The notes beneath the pieces were generated by a model that was not told where the DNA came from, searched no databases, and was given only the letters and a program-made list of their open reading frames with translations. Position numbers and translations under genes: made by a program. DNA of 33,975 nt from Tannerellaceae bacterium (GTDB lineage: Bacteria; Bacteroidota; Bacteroidia; Bacteroidales; Tannerellaceae): the NCBI GenBank assembly GCA_021204405.1, contig JAJPZJ010000013.1, positions 1 to 33,975 of the forward strand, read 5' to 3'. Shown here in pieces: positions 9,386 to 18,917 of this stretch; the stretch's first letter is position 1; each line of letters starts with the position of its first letter.

Positions 9386-10101
9386 TAGAATTGATTCCGG
9401 CGATAGATATGATAGATGGCAAATGTGTACGCCTTACCCAGGGAGATTATAATACCCAAAAGGTATATAATGAAGATCCCGTAGAGGTGGCCAAAATGTT
9501 TGAAGATCATGGTATCCGCCGCCTGCATGTTGTAGACCTGGATGGTGCCCGTATGGGACGTATCATCAACTATCGCACATTGGAACGGATCGCTACCCGT
9601 ACTTCGCTTATTATTGATTTTGGCGGAGGATTGAAACAGGAAGGCGACCTGGAGATCGCTTTCGAGAGTGGTGCCCAAATGATAACCGGTGGTAGTATTG
9701 CTGTTAAAAATCCGGAAGTTTTCATTTCATGGATCAACCGTTTCGGATGCGAAAAAATTATCCTGGGAGCAGATGCCAAAAACGGGAAAATTGCGATCAG
9801 TGGTTGGGAAGAGACTATGGATGCCGAATTGATCCCTTTTATAAAAGATTATTATGAGAAGGGTATCCGGAAAGTAATCTGTACCGATATCAGCCGGGAC
9901 GGTATGCTGGAAGGCCCCGCAACAGAGTTATATAAAGAGATCCGAAACGAAATTGCCGGTCTGCACCTAATTGCCAGCGGAGGCGTAAGCTCTATTGAAG
10001 ATATAGAGCAACTGGCAGCAGCCCGGATACCGGGTGTGATCTTCGGCAAAGCGATTTATGAAGGTAAAATACAGTTAAAAGAATTGCTTCGTTTTACATA
10101 A
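9382..10101 (+). CDS. hisA: ProFAR isomerase
   Basis: A 239-residue (beta/alpha)8 barrel enzyme converting ProFAR to PRFAR. The two catalytic aspartates are visible: [12 protein letters not shown] at the N terminus and [11 protein letters not shown] in the second half. Phosphate-binding glycines are in DFGGGLK and ASGGVSS. It overlaps hisH by 4 nt and hisF follows 16 nt later. Length is normal and the sequence intact. Confidence 0.96.
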   Translation: MIELIPAIDMIDGKCVRLTQGDYNTQKVYNEDPVEVAKMFEDHGIRRLHVVDLDGARMGRIINYRTLERIATRTSLIIDFGGGLKQEGDLEIAFESGAQMITGGSIAVKNPEVFISWINRFGCEKIILGADAKNGKIAISGWEETMDAELIPFIKDYYEKGIRKVICTDISRDGMLEGPATELYKEIRNEIAGLHLIASGGVSSIEDIEQLAAARIPGVIFGKAIYEGKIQLKELLRFT

Positions 10102-10117
10102 ATAAAGAAAAAAGAGC

Positions 10118-10873
10118 ATGCTGGCAAAAAGAATTGTTCCTTGTCTGGATATAAAAGATGGTAAAACCGTTAAGGGAGTAAACTTTGTTAACTTCCGGGA
10201 TGCCGGCGATCCGGTTGAACTGGGTGCGCAATATAGCGAAGCCGGTGCCGATGAACTGGTATACCTCGATATTACTGCTTCACACGAAGGCCGTAAAACT
10301 TTTACCGAGCTGGTTAAGAAGGTAGCAGCCCATATTAATATTCCTTTTACCGTTGGTGGCGGCATCAACGAATTGAAAGATGTCGACCGTTTGTTAAGTG
10401 CTGGTGCCGATAAGGTATCGATCAATTCGGCAGCCTTACGCAATCCGCAATTAATTGAAGATATTACTAAAAACTTCGGTACACAGGTATGTGTGGTTGC
10501 TATTGATGCCAACTATGAGAATGGTGAATGGCTTTGTTACCTGAACGGGGGACGCATTCCTACGGAAAGAAAACTGTTTGAATGGGCAGCAGAGGCAGAG
10601 AATCTGGGAGCCGGCGAAATATTATTTACCAGTATGACCCACGATGGTGTGAAAGAGGGATATGCCAACGAGGCATTAGCCCGCCTGGCCGACGAGCGCC
10701 ATATTCCGATTATTGCTTCAGGAGGTGCAGGTAAGAAAGAACATTTCCGCGATACCTTTACCCTGGGAAAGGCAGATGCCGCATTAGCCGCCAGTGTATT
10801 CCACTTCGGCGAGATCGGGATAAGCGAACTGAAAACGTATCTTCGTAAAGAGGGCATTAACGTAAGAATATAA
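10118..10873 (+). CDS. hisF: Imidazole glycerol phosphate synthase cyclase subunit
   Basis: A 251-residue barrel paralogous to HisA that closes the imidazole ring and releases AICAR. Catalytic Asp residues are in [13 protein letters not shown] (near residue 11) and [12 protein letters not shown] (near residue 170 in this protein), with phosphate loops in TVGGGIN and ASGGAG. It pairs with HisH encoded in the same operon. The sequence is intact. Confidence 0.97.
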   Translation: MLAKRIVPCLDIKDGKTVKGVNFVNFRDAGDPVELGAQYSEAGADELVYLDITASHEGRKTFTELVKKVAAHINIPFTVGGGINELKDVDRLLSAGADKVSINSAALRNPQLIEDITKNFGTQVCVVAIDANYENGEWLCYLNGGRIPTERKLFEWAAEAENLGAGEILFTSMTHDGVKEGYANEALARLADERHIPIIASGGAGKKEHFRDTFTLGKADAALAASVFHFGEIGISELKTYLRKEGINVRI

Positions 10874-10893
10874 ATAAAACACATATAAGTAAG

Positions 10894-11487
10894 ATGTTAG
10901 ATTTTCAGAAATCAGGCGGGTTAATACCTGCTATTGTGCAGAATGAGCAAACCAACAAGGTATTGATGCTGGGCTTTATGAATGAAGAGGCTTATGAAAC
11001 AACCCGGAAAACTGGCAAAGTAACCTTCTTCAGCCGTACCCGTAATTGTATATGGACGAAAGGTAAAACCAGTAGCAACTTCCTGCAGGTAGTAAGCATC
11101 CTGGCCGATTGTGATAAGGACACACTGCTTATCAAAGCCATACTGGCAGGCCCGGTTTGCCATACAGGCGAGGATACCTGCTTTGGTGAGAAAAACGAAG
11201 AGGATATTATGTTCCTGAAATTCCTGCAGGACTTTATCGACAAGCGTCATAAAGAAATGCCGGAAGGCTCTTATACCACCAGTTTATTCCAAAAAGGAAT
11301 CAACCGTATGGCCCAGAAAGTGGGCGAAGAGGCTGTTGAAACAGTGATCGAAGCCACAAACGGTACAGACGAAGGCTTTATCTACGAAGCGTCTGATATG
11401 ATCTACCACCTGATTGTATTGTTAACAAGCAAAGGCTACCGGCTCGAAGACCTGGCACGCGAATTAAAGAAAAGACATAAAGGATAA
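10894..11487 (+). CDS. hisIE: Bifunctional PRA-CH / PRA-PH
   Basis: A 197-residue fusion carrying out steps two and three of histidine synthesis. The N-terminal HisI (cyclohydrolase) domain shows the zinc and magnesium motifs ADCDKDT and GPVCHTGEDTCF; the C-terminal HisE (pyrophosphohydrolase) domain starts near residue 110 and shows KVGEEAVETVIEA and a helical end. The gap from hisF is 20 nt and to ftsE 10 nt. hisG, hisD, hisC and hisB are not in this window. Confidence 0.96.
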   Translation: MLDFQKSGGLIPAIVQNEQTNKVLMLGFMNEEAYETTRKTGKVTFFSRTRNCIWTKGKTSSNFLQVVSILADCDKDTLLIKAILAGPVCHTGEDTCFGEKNEEDIMFLKFLQDFIDKRHKEMPEGSYTTSLFQKGINRMAQKVGEEAVETVIEATNGTDEGFIYEASDMIYHLIVLLTSKGYRLEDLARELKKRHKG

Positions 11488-11497
11488 TTGCTGTAAT

Positions 11498-12175
11498 ATG
11501 GAAAATTCAATGCTACTTACCCTGGAAAACGTAGAGATCAGCCGCGAGGAGAATGTGATCCTGAATGACGCGAACTTTACCCTGCATAGCGGAGAGTTTG
11601 TATATATTATCGGAAAAGTAGGCTCCGGTAAAAGTAGTTTATTGAAATCCCTCTATTGTGAAATCCCGATCAAACGCGGTGAAGCACATCTGCTGGATTA
11701 TAACCTGCGGAAAATCAAACGGAAGGATATTCCTTATTTACGGCGTAAACTGGGAATCGTATTCCAGGACTTCCAATTACTGACCGACCGCTCGGTTAAC
11801 AGGAACCTGGAGTTTGTACTGAAAGCTACCGGCTGGAAAAAGAAAAGTGAAATTAATGCCCGGATAGAAAGTGTACTGCAACAGGTGGGTATGCAGAACA
11901 AAGGATACAAAATGCCTCATGAACTCTCAGGCGGTGAACAACAACGCATCGTGATTGCAAGGGCATTACTGAATAAACCAAAGCTGATACTGGCCGACGA
12001 ACCTACCGGTAACCTCGACCCTGATACCAGCGGACAGATTGTGCAACTGCTTCACGATATTTGTAGCAAGGATACGGCGGTAATGATGACTACCCATAAC
12101 TATAACCTGGTTCATACCTATCCGGGACGCGTGGTAAAATGCGAGAATGCCTCACTGAATGATGTAGGCGAATAA
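11498..12175 (+). CDS. ftsE: FtsE-like cell-division ABC ATPase
   Basis: A 225-residue ABC ATPase with Walker [11 protein letters not shown]-loop FQDFQLL, signature LSGGEQQR, Walker [13 protein letters not shown] and an H-loop THNYNLV. Order and spacing are those of FtsE, the partner of FtsX in controlling septal peptidoglycan hydrolysis. It follows hisIE by 10 nt and so is probably cotranscribed with the his genes. No ftsX is adjacent; the FtsX-fold permease at 17666-18910 is LolC/E-like and distant. A LolD-type role is the alternative, but the FtsE-like length and [15 protein letters not shown] stretch favour FtsE. Confidence 0.85.
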   Translation: MENSMLLTLENVEISREENVILNDANFTLHSGEFVYIIGKVGSGKSSLLKSLYCEIPIKRGEAHLLDYNLRKIKRKDIPYLRRKLGIVFQDFQLLTDRSVNRNLEFVLKATGWKKKSEINARIESVLQQVGMQNKGYKMPHELSGGEQQRIVIARALLNKPKLILADEPTGNLDPDTSGQIVQLLHDICSKDTAVMMTTHNYNLVHTYPGRVVKCENASLNDVGE

Positions 12176-12184
12176 AAATTTACT

Positions 12185-12193
12185 TACCTTTGC
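12185..12193 (+). promoter_or_regulatory. -7 box of the aspartate kinase gene
   Basis: TACCTTTGC fits TAnnTTTG, begins 10 nt after the ftsE stop and lies 50 nt before the kinase start. No -33 TTTG was found. Confidence 0.5.
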
Positions 12194-12242
12194 ACCGCAT
12201 TTAAAGATAAGAATAACAATAATTTATATAGCACTAAAAGAA

Positions 12243-13559
12243 ATGAAAGTTTTAAAGTTTGGCAGTACTTCTGTGGGTTCTGCAGAGAGAATGAAAGATG
12301 TGGCAAAGTTGATTTGCACAGGCGACCGCAACATTGTCGTATTGTCTGCTATGTCGGGTACAACCAATTCATTGGTTGAAATTTCCGATTATCTGTACAA
12401 GAAAAACCCTGATGGTGCCAATGAAATGATTAATAAGCTCGCACAGAAATATGATGTACATATCGAAGAACTTTATAGCACCGATGAATATAAACAGAAA
12501 GCCAAAGAACTGATAAAATCTCATTTCGACTATATCCGTACTTTTACAAAAGATCTTTTTACGTTGTTCGAAGAGAAAGTTGTATTGGCACAAGGTGAGT
12601 TGATCTCAACCAATATGATGAACCTCTACCTGAACGAAACAGGTGTAAAATCGGTTTTATTGCCTGCCCTTGAATATATGCGTACAGATAAGAATGCCGA
12701 ACCAGACCCTGTTTATATTAAAGAAAAACTGGCCAATATCCTGGAAGAAAACAGCGATGCCGACCTTTATATTACCCAGGGATTTATCTGCCGGAATGCA
12801 TACGGTGAGATTGATAACCTGCAAAGGGGTGGCAGCGACTATACTGCTTCGTTGATTGGTGCAGCGGTAAATGCCAACGAAATCCAGATCTGGACAGATA
12901 TCAACGGAATGCATAATAACGACCCGCGCGTAGTTGACAAAACAGCTCCTGTGCGTAACCTGCATTTCGAAGAGGCTGCCGAACTAGCCTATTTCGGTGC
13001 AAAGATCCTTCACCCTACCTGTATTTTACCGGCTAAACTCAATAATATACCGGTACGCTTGTTGAATACGATGCAACCGGAAGCTCCTGGAACCTTGATT
13101 TCAAATGCGATCGAGAAAAGCAGTATCAAAGCAATTGCTACAAAAGACAATATCACAGCTATCAAGGTTAAAAGCGGATGCATGTTGCTGGTTACCGGCT
13201 TCCTGCGTAAAGTTTTCGAAATATTTGAAAATTACCAGACTCCGATTGATATGGTAACCACTTCCGAAGTAGGCGTTTCCGTAACAATCGACAATTGTAA
13301 ACACCTGGACGAGATTGTTGACGACCTGAAAAAGTATGGTACAGTTACCGTTGATAAAGATATGGTAATCGTTTGTGTAGTTGGTGATATGGAATGGGAC
13401 AACCTCGGTTTCGAAGCAAGCATCGTAAATGCCCTGAAAGACATTCCTGTTCGTATGATCTCTTACGGTGGCAGCAACTACAATGTGTCATTGCTGGTAA
13501 AAGCTACTGACAAACAAAGAGCATTGCAAGCCCTGAGCACTCATTTATTCAATAAATAA
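12243..13559 (+). CDS. Aspartate kinase (monofunctional, ACT-regulated)
   Basis: A 438-residue kinase for the first step of the aspartate family (lysine, methionine, threonine). The N-terminal kinase domain includes RGGSDYTASLIG and TDINGMHNNDPR; the C-terminal third (from about residue 300) holds two ACT domains with TSEVGVSVTIDN and SYGGSNYNVSLLV, the allosteric lysine/threonine sites. The N-terminal signature reads KFGSTSVG instead of KFGGTSVG; this Gly is almost invariant, and the change equals GGT to AGT. With lysA downstream it likely serves lysine and diaminopimelate synthesis. Not fused to homoserine dehydrogenase. Confidence 0.93.
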   Translation: MKVLKFGSTSVGSAERMKDVAKLICTGDRNIVVLSAMSGTTNSLVEISDYLYKKNPDGANEMINKLAQKYDVHIEELYSTDEYKQKAKELIKSHFDYIRTFTKDLFTLFEEKVVLAQGELISTNMMNLYLNETGVKSVLLPALEYMRTDKNAEPDPVYIKEKLANILEENSDADLYITQGFICRNAYGEIDNLQRGGSDYTASLIGAAVNANEIQIWTDINGMHNNDPRVVDKTAPVRNLHFEEAAELAYFGAKILHPTCILPAKLNNIPVRLLNTMQPEAPGTLISNAIEKSSIKAIATKDNITAIKVKSGCMLLVTGFLRKVFEIFENYQTPIDMVTTSEVGVSVTIDNCKHLDEIVDDLKKYGTVTVDKDMVIVCVVGDMEWDNLGFEASIVNALKDIPVRMISYGGSNYNVSLLVKATDKQRALQALSTHLFNK

Positions 13560-13589
13560 CAAGATCAGGTATCCGGAAGTCTTCCACCA

Positions 13590-13692
13590 TGTTCCCCGCA
13601 TAGGCGGGGATCGCATCCAAACGGTCGGTATCCTTTACAAAAAAACTGAAAAGCGTCTGTTCCCAGGCAATCCCTACCTATGCGGGGAACAT
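13590..13692. repeat. Paired C-rich hairpin repeat, copy e
   Basis: Left hairpin CCCCGCATAGGCGGGG followed by ATCGCA; right end CCCTACCTATGCGGGG. It fills most of the 173-nt gap between the aspartate kinase and lysA genes, where as RNA it could stabilise or attenuate a shared transcript. Confidence 0.65.
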
Positions 13693-13732
13693 ATTCTTTT
13701 CTTTTATACTAACATATAATTCTATTACAGCT

Positions 13733-14890
13733 ATGATGAAAGGTAATTTCCCTGTCGATAAATTTCGTAATCTTACTACTCCTTTCTATTATTACGATAT
13801 AGACATTTTAAAACAGACACTTGATACGGTTACTGCCGAAGCCGGTAAATATGGCTACCATATCCATTATGCTTTGAAAGCAAATGCCAATCCACGTATA
13901 CTTGCTATTATTGCAGGGTATGGACTAGGAGCCGACTGCGTAAGCGGCGGTGAAGTGCAGGCGGTATTAGACGCTGGCTTCCCGGCTGATAAAATTGTTT
14001 TTGCCGGTGTGGGTAAAGCAGACTGGGAAATCAACCTGGGGCTGGATAACGATATCTTCTCTTTCAATGTAGAATCGGCTGCCGAACTGGAAGTTATCAA
14101 TGAACTGGCTGCTGCTAAAAACAAGGTAGCTTCCATCGCATTACGTATCAACCCGGAAGTAGATGCCCATACACATGCTAAGATTACAACCGGTAAGAAA
14201 GAAAATAAATTCGGTATCAACCTCGGACAGTTCGGACCGGTGCTCGACCTGGTAAAAGAGCTGAAAAACCTGAAATTGATCGGTATTCATTGCCATATTG
14301 GTTCACAGATTACCGACCTGACTGCTTTCCAGGGGCTGGCTATCCGTGTAAATGAGATACAGGAAGAGCTGGAAGCCAAAGGTATCGGGCTGGAAAACCT
14401 CAACTTCGGCGGTGGACTGGGTATAGATTACTATCATCCCAACCATTTACCAATCCCTGCTTTTGCTAGTTATTTTGAAGTATTCAACAGATTAGTAAAG
14501 GTAAAACCGGGTCAGCAAATCCATTTCGAACCGGGTCGCTCCATCACTGCGCAATGCGGTTCATTAATTTCCAAGGTTTTGTATGTGAAAAAGGGAGAAG
14601 TTAAAAAATTTGCGATCCTGGATGCAGGCTTTACCGAGCTGATCCGCCCGGCTATGTATGATTCCTATCACCGTATCGAAAATATTTCAAGTGACGAACC
14701 TACGGAAATATACGATGTAGTAGGTCCTATCTGCGAATCGTCGGATGTGTTCGATAAAGATGTAGAGCTGAATAAGGCACATCGTGGTGATTTGTTTGCC
14801 CTTCGCTCGGCCGGGGCGTATGGTGAAGTTATGGCTTCACAATACAACTGCCGCAAATTGCCGGAAACCTATTTTTCAGACACCTTATAA
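13733..14890 (+). CDS. lysA: Diaminopimelate decarboxylase
   Basis: A 385-residue PLP-dependent enzyme making L-lysine from meso-diaminopimelate. PLP lysine in HYALKANANP (about residue 46), HCHIGSQI, NFGGGLGIDY, EPGRSI and the CESSDVF loop with the catalytic Cys are all present, and it ends with an AGAYGEVMASQYN motif. Start at 13733 or the adjacent ATG at 13736. It follows the aspartate kinase gene, so this is a small lysine module. Intact and of normal length. Confidence 0.96.
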   Translation: MMKGNFPVDKFRNLTTPFYYYDIDILKQTLDTVTAEAGKYGYHIHYALKANANPRILAIIAGYGLGADCVSGGEVQAVLDAGFPADKIVFAGVGKADWEINLGLDNDIFSFNVESAAELEVINELAAAKNKVASIALRINPEVDAHTHAKITTGKKENKFGINLGQFGPVLDLVKELKNLKLIGIHCHIGSQITDLTAFQGLAIRVNEIQEELEAKGIGLENLNFGGGLGIDYYHPNHLPIPAFASYFEVFNRLVKVKPGQQIHFEPGRSITAQCGSLISKVLYVKKGEVKKFAILDAGFTELIRPAMYDSYHRIENISSDEPTEIYDVVGPICESSDVFDKDVELNKAHRGDLFALRSAGAYGEVMASQYNCRKLPETYFSDTL

Positions 14891-14910
14891 ATAAGAATAA
14901 ATCCAGGGAA

Positions 14911-15081
14911 GAGGTTGTCTCAAAAGTACTCATTAGTTCCCCGCGAAAGCGGGGATCGCATAGGAACAGACGGTATAAGTTACAAAAAGATAGATACTGG
15001 TCTGTTCTTATGCGATCCCGGATCAAGTCCGGGAACTTTGGTTATGTACTTTTCTGTAAAGTATAGTTTTGAGACAGCCTT
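14911..15081. mobile_element. MITE copy B, inverted relative to copy A
   Basis: Ends are GAGGTTGTCTCAAAA (14911-14925) and TTTTGAGACAGCC (15067-15079). Its reverse complement matches copy A at 595-769 over nearly its whole length, with scattered differences. Core hairpins are CCCCGCGAAAGCGGGG and CCCGGATCAAGTCCGGG. It lies directly after lysA and before the glycosyltransferase promoter box. Confidence 0.78.
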
Positions 15082-15099
15082 TTTTTGAAAAACTTTATG

Positions 15100-15107
15100 T
15101 ACGTTTG
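15100..15107 (+). promoter_or_regulatory. Candidate -7 box of the glycosyltransferase gene
   Basis: TACGTTTG matches TAnnTTTG, 23 nt before the start codon and about 20 nt beyond the MITE edge, so any -33 element would lie inside the MITE end. Confidence 0.45.
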
Positions 15108-15130
15108 TCTGCTCTTAGGCATACATTCCC

Positions 15131-16303
15131 ATGATAGAAGAATTATTTACATTCAGTGAAACAGAAGTAATCCTGCTGGCAGTTACCGGTATACTTTTTT
15201 TTATCCTCCTCCTGTATTGTGTGGTAACTTACGGGCATCCGTTGCGGCAGGTAAAAAAACAGCTTCCCGTATCCGCCGATAAGCTTCCGCCGGTATCGGT
15301 TATCGTATACTCCAAAAATGAGTCGGAGAATTTACGCAGGTATCTGCCTGCGCTGCTGGAACAGGATTATCCTGATTTTGAAGTGATCGTGGTAAATGAC
15401 GGTTCAGCCGATGAGAGTGATGATGTATTAAAAACATTTGAACAGACCTACTCCCATTTATATCACACCTATATTCCGGAAGATGTAAAATATGTAAGCC
15501 GGAAGAAATTATCCCTTACCGTTGCAATCAAAGCTGCCAAACACGAACTGCTTATTTTTACAGAGGCTAATTGCGAGCCTATCAGCCGGAACTGGTTAAA
15601 GTCTATTGCAGAACGTTATACACCGGACACAGATTTAGTACTGGGCTTTTGTACTTATGACAATTACCCGGGGTTTCTTCATAAATTAATTGCTTACGAT
15701 AATCTGCTGAATGGTTTGCAGTATCTATCGGCAGCGTTATCCAATCATCCTTATACCGGTAGTGGCCGGAACCTGTCGTACCGGAAAAAGCTATTTTTCG
15801 ATAAAAAAGGGTATGCCCATTCCTTAAACCTACATGCAGGAGACGACGATCTTTTCATCAATAAAGTAGCTAACGGAAAGAATACAGCGGTAGCTTATCT
15901 TCCCGACAGTATTACCCGGATGGGTAAAGTAGAACGATACAAGGTATGGAAAGAGATGAAAGTTTCCAAAGCAGCCACCCAGCGGTTTTATAAAGGTTTC
16001 TCTTTAACCTTTTACCGGATGGAGGGAATCTTTTTCGGACTTTTTATTTTAGCAGTAATAGCTTCGGTGGTGTTTGGAATAGTTGGTAACTGGTTAGTGG
16101 CTGTGGTAGCTATATTGCTCTATCTGATCAGGTTACTGGTCAAAATGGTGGTTTTCCATAAATCGGCAAAAATGTTACAGCAAAAGCCGCTGTCGGGATG
16201 GATACCCTTGCTGGAACTTTGCCAGCCAATGTTCAATAACTATGTAAGGATATACAGGCTATTCCGGGGAAAGAATGACTATACGTTCCGGATTAATAAG
16301 TAA
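15131..16303 (+). CDS. Membrane glycosyltransferase, family 2
   Basis: A 390-residue protein with an N-terminal membrane helix (about residues 12-35), a GT-A fold domain (VSVIVYSKNESENL, VIVVNDGSADES, a TEANCEP in the DxD position, and AGDDDLFINK as the catalytic-acid region) and two C-terminal helices (about residues 300-345). This layout suits processive or lipid-linked sugar transfer at the inner membrane, for example for an exopolysaccharide or glycolipid. No sugar specificity can be read, and no other polysaccharide genes are adjacent. Confidence 0.87.
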   Translation: MIEELFTFSETEVILLAVTGILFFILLLYCVVTYGHPLRQVKKQLPVSADKLPPVSVIVYSKNESENLRRYLPALLEQDYPDFEVIVVNDGSADESDDVLKTFEQTYSHLYHTYIPEDVKYVSRKKLSLTVAIKAAKHELLIFTEANCEPISRNWLKSIAERYTPDTDLVLGFCTYDNYPGFLHKLIAYDNLLNGLQYLSAALSNHPYTGSGRNLSYRKKLFFDKKGYAHSLNLHAGDDDLFINKVANGKNTAVAYLPDSITRMGKVERYKVWKEMKVSKAATQRFYKGFSLTFYRMEGIFFGLFILAVIASVVFGIVGNWLVAVVAILLYLIRLLVKMVVFHKSAKMLQQKPLSGWIPLLELCQPMFNNYVRIYRLFRGKNDYTFRINK

Positions 16304-16502
16304 GGAAAGGATCTTTTAAGCAGTTTATAGATGAAATATGCCCGGGGAAGGTATATTCTACTATTGGGTTTTGGTTTGTGTAAAGAGGTAAATATGTTTC
16401 TAATGTAGATATTTTTATAAGTTAGGGCTAATATTTTAATCTTAAAAGAATGTCCTGATCAACCCCAGAATAATGCCCGGAATATAAGAACACACTGAAA
16501 TT

Positions 16503-17263
16503 TAGTCCTGAAAGGACGTCCTATCCCAGCCCAGGGCGCCAGCCCTGGGTGTAAGGACGCAACAATACCGGAGTGCTGTAAGCACGGCATAACCAACTAT
16601 TCACCCCATAAAAACTTTTCCTCATACTCAATTCCATACTCCCTGAGAAACAATACATATTCTTCCCTGAAAGTGCGTCATGTATGGTGCTCCTGCTGAT
16701 TGCTTATATATCTAACCGTTTTATCCAGGGTAGATGAACTTACCGAAAACGCTCCATAGCCTCCCTGCCACTGAAAACCCCTATAATAAATATCCTGGGA
16801 TTTTAACCACCGGCTGCTACTTTGCTTTATCTGCTGTACCAGTGTGGAAAGGGGGATATTTTTAGAAAGGATACATAAAACATGCACATGGTCGGTTGTA
16901 CCATTGATAATAAAAGGAATACTATCATTGTTTTTTATTACACCAGCCATGTAAGAATAGAGTTCTTTATGGTTTTCCGGTTTTATAAACGTACCTTGGT
17001 TTTTGATATGGAAAATGATATGTACATAGATTTTGGTTAAGGATTGTGCCATAGCGTAAATTTTTATGGTTAACGGAGCAAATATATGGAATTGGAGTTG
17101 GTTTATCAATTTTATGCCGTGCTTACAGCACTAAAAAAACACTATTGACAACCCAGCACTACGTACCGGGCTAGGGTATGCCGTGCTTACAGCACTCTTT
17201 TTATTAACAAATATTACCCAGGGCTGACGCCCTGGGCTAAAATAGGACGTCCTTGCAGGACTA
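16503..17263. mobile_element. RAYT locus framed by REP hairpins
   Basis: Outer left REP 16503-16551 (AGTCCTGAAAGGACG, then CCCAGGGCGCCAGCCCTGGG), inner left REP 16571-16592 (AGTGCTGTAAGCACGGCATAA), the transposase gene on the minus strand, inner right REPs 17112-17133 and 17175-17197 (TTATGCCGTGCTTACAGCACT type), and outer right REP 17211-17263 (CCCAGGGCTGACGCCCTGGG then CGTCCTTGCAGGACTA). The ends are inverted relative to each other. The same layout without the gene recurs at 27751-27982 and 33379-33589. Confidence 0.8.
16597..17052 (-). pseudogene. REP-associated tyrosine transposase (RAYT, Y1/IS200-like) with in-frame TGA
   Basis: The protein starts MAQSLTKIYVHIIFHIK at 17052 (an upstream frame to 17109 is not family-like). 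It has the HUH nuclease motif in TDHVHVLC and the catalytic Tyr in VRYISNQQEHH. After EHHT a TGA (16678-16680) stops translation, but the same frame continues RTFREEYVLFLREYGIEYEE and ends at 16597, the normal C terminus of a ~150-residue RAYT. Either the last 27 residues are lost or the stop is a consensus error (CGA to TGA would explain it). These enzymes nick and join single-stranded REP hairpins such as those on both sides. Confidence 0.85.
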
Positions 17264-17618
17264 AACTTCCCGTTACGTTTTCTATCCAGGGCTTTTTCTT
17301 AACCAGGAGAAGATTCTTTCAGAGCCGGAACAGATGTATCAGTATTATAAAATTAGCTATGTTATGAGTACAGTTATAAAGGCGGTTATGAATTATAGAG
17401 AGTGTATTCCCGTCTTAAAGACATAATCTATATTATCCTTAAAAAGAGGTATGCAACCCACACTTTTAACTAAAAGAGCATCAAACTTTTAACATTCAAA
17501 ACATACGATCCTACATACTATCCCCGTTTAGAAGGAAAATGTAAGTTTTTAAGGATAGATTAATCCGTCTCATGAAACAGCATACAGACTTTTGCGAAAA
17601 AGGGTGCATGCTATTTTA
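17264..17618. other. Intergenic region without recognised genes
   Basis: No credible coding frame. A 12-nt inverted pair, TATCCTTAAAAA near 17433 and TTTTTAAGGATA near 17537, was the only structure seen besides the terminator that follows. Confidence 0.5.
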
Positions 17619-17661
17619 GAAAGAGGATGCATGCTTTTATAAAAAGGATGCATCCTCTTTC
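17619..17661. terminator. Hairpin after the lolE-like gene
   Basis: Arms GAAAGAGGATGCAT (17619-17632) and ATGCATCCTCTTTC (17648-17661) pair perfectly, 4 nt beyond the minus-strand stop codon. A T tract follows on the plus side. TGCAT(GC) is repeated three times at about 22-nt spacing from 17605. Confidence 0.65.
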
Positions 17662-17665
17662 TTTT

Positions 17666-18910
17666 TTATTCAAAACGCATACTGCGTACCGGGTCTATTT
17701 TGGTAATCAGGTAAGAAGGGCCCAGCATCATTAACATAGAGACTGCCAGCGTACCCATATTTAATAAGAGCAACGACCAGATATTCAGGTCGACCGGTAC
17801 GGCATCCAGATAGTAGATAGAAGGATCAAGGGAAATTACTTTAAAATAAGATTGGACAAGGCAGAAAGAAATACCTATTATATTCCCCCAGATCATCCCC
17901 TTCCCGATCAGGAAGAAAGAGACATACAGGAAGATCTTCCGGATACTTACATTGTTCTCTCCCAACGTCTTCAGGATACCGATCATATTGGTACGTTCCA
18001 GGATAATAATCAATAATCCGGAGATCATGGTAAAACCAGCTACAGCCATTATCAGGATGAGGATGATTACCACATTGACATCCAATACCTCCAGCCAGTT
18101 AAAGATCATCGGGTTGAGTTCTTTGATAGAGCGGGTATAGAAAGAGTTACCAAAGCGGTCTTTCTTCTCTGCCATATCAAAGTAGAGGTCTTCCGCAATG
18201 GCATCCAGATGGTTATAATTATCTACCAGCAGTTCTATTCCACTTACCTCGTCGCTATCCCAGCCATTCAAACGCCTTACCTGGCGGATATCGGCAATCA
18301 CAAAGATTTTATCGTAATCAAGGAAGCCGGTGTCGTAGATGCCGGTAATGGTAAACTTACGCGCCCTTACATCTTCCTGGACGAAATAGGTAAGGAAAGA
18401 ATCACCCAATTTAAGATGTAACAGATTAGCCAGGTACCGGGAGATAAGCACATCGGTAGAGGTTTGGGTAGAATCAAACCGGAGGATTTCGCCTTCTTTC
18501 AGGTTATTGGTAAAGAACGTCCAATCATACGTATCGTCTACCCCTTTCAGGACAATGCCCTGGAAGTCGGTATCTGTTTTAAGTATCCCCGGCTTGGTAG
18601 CAAAGGTTTCGACATGGCGGATACCCGGATATTGGCTGAGCTCCTCCATAAGCTCCGGGCTTACGGCGATAGGCGACGACTCGTAAGAGGTATTATTATC
18701 AAAAGCGGTAACCTGGATATGCGATCCGAACCCAATCACTTTATTACGCACCTCCTTTTTAAACCCGATCACAATAGCTACCGCCAGGATCATGACCGCC
18801 AACCCTAAAGCAATCCCGATAATAGCAATACGGACAGCCGGAGGAGTTACCTGCCGGTCCTCCTCTTTACTGAAATGGATCCTTTTTGCAATAAAGAGTT
18901 CTAAATTCAT
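17666..18910 (-). CDS. LolC/LolE-type lipoprotein-releasing permease (FtsX fold)
   Basis: A 414-residue inner-membrane protein: one N-terminal membrane helix (about residues 28-50), a large periplasmic MacB-like domain (about 50-270), and three C-terminal helices (about 280-400). It begins MNLELFIAKRIHF and ends YLITKIDPVRSMRFE, both typical of LolC/LolE. The complex extracts lipoproteins from the inner membrane for LolA; Bacteroidota commonly use one such permease. The LolD ATPase is not adjacent. The gene follows the aminotransferase by 7 nt, so both are on one transcript. Confidence 0.87.
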   Translation of the reverse strand: MNLELFIAKRIHFSKEEDRQVTPPAVRIAIIGIALGLAVMILAVAIVIGFKKEVRNKVIGFGSHIQVTAFDNNTSYESSPIAVSPELMEELSQYPGIRHVETFATKPGILKTDTDFQGIVLKGVDDTYDWTFFTNNLKEGEILRFDSTQTSTDVLISRYLANLLHLKLGDSFLTYFVQEDVRARKFTITGIYDTGFLDYDKIFVIADIRQVRRLNGWDSDEVSGIELLVDNYNHLDAIAEDLYFDMAEKKDRFGNSFYTRSIKELNPMIFNWLEVLDVNVVIILILIMAVAGFTMISGLLIIILERTNMIGILKTLGENNVSIRKIFLYVSFFLIGKGMIWGNIIGISFCLVQSYFKVISLDPSIYYLDAVPVDLNIWSLLLLNMGTLAVSMLMMLGPSYLITKIDPVRSMRFE

Positions 18911-18917
18911 GCTTTAC

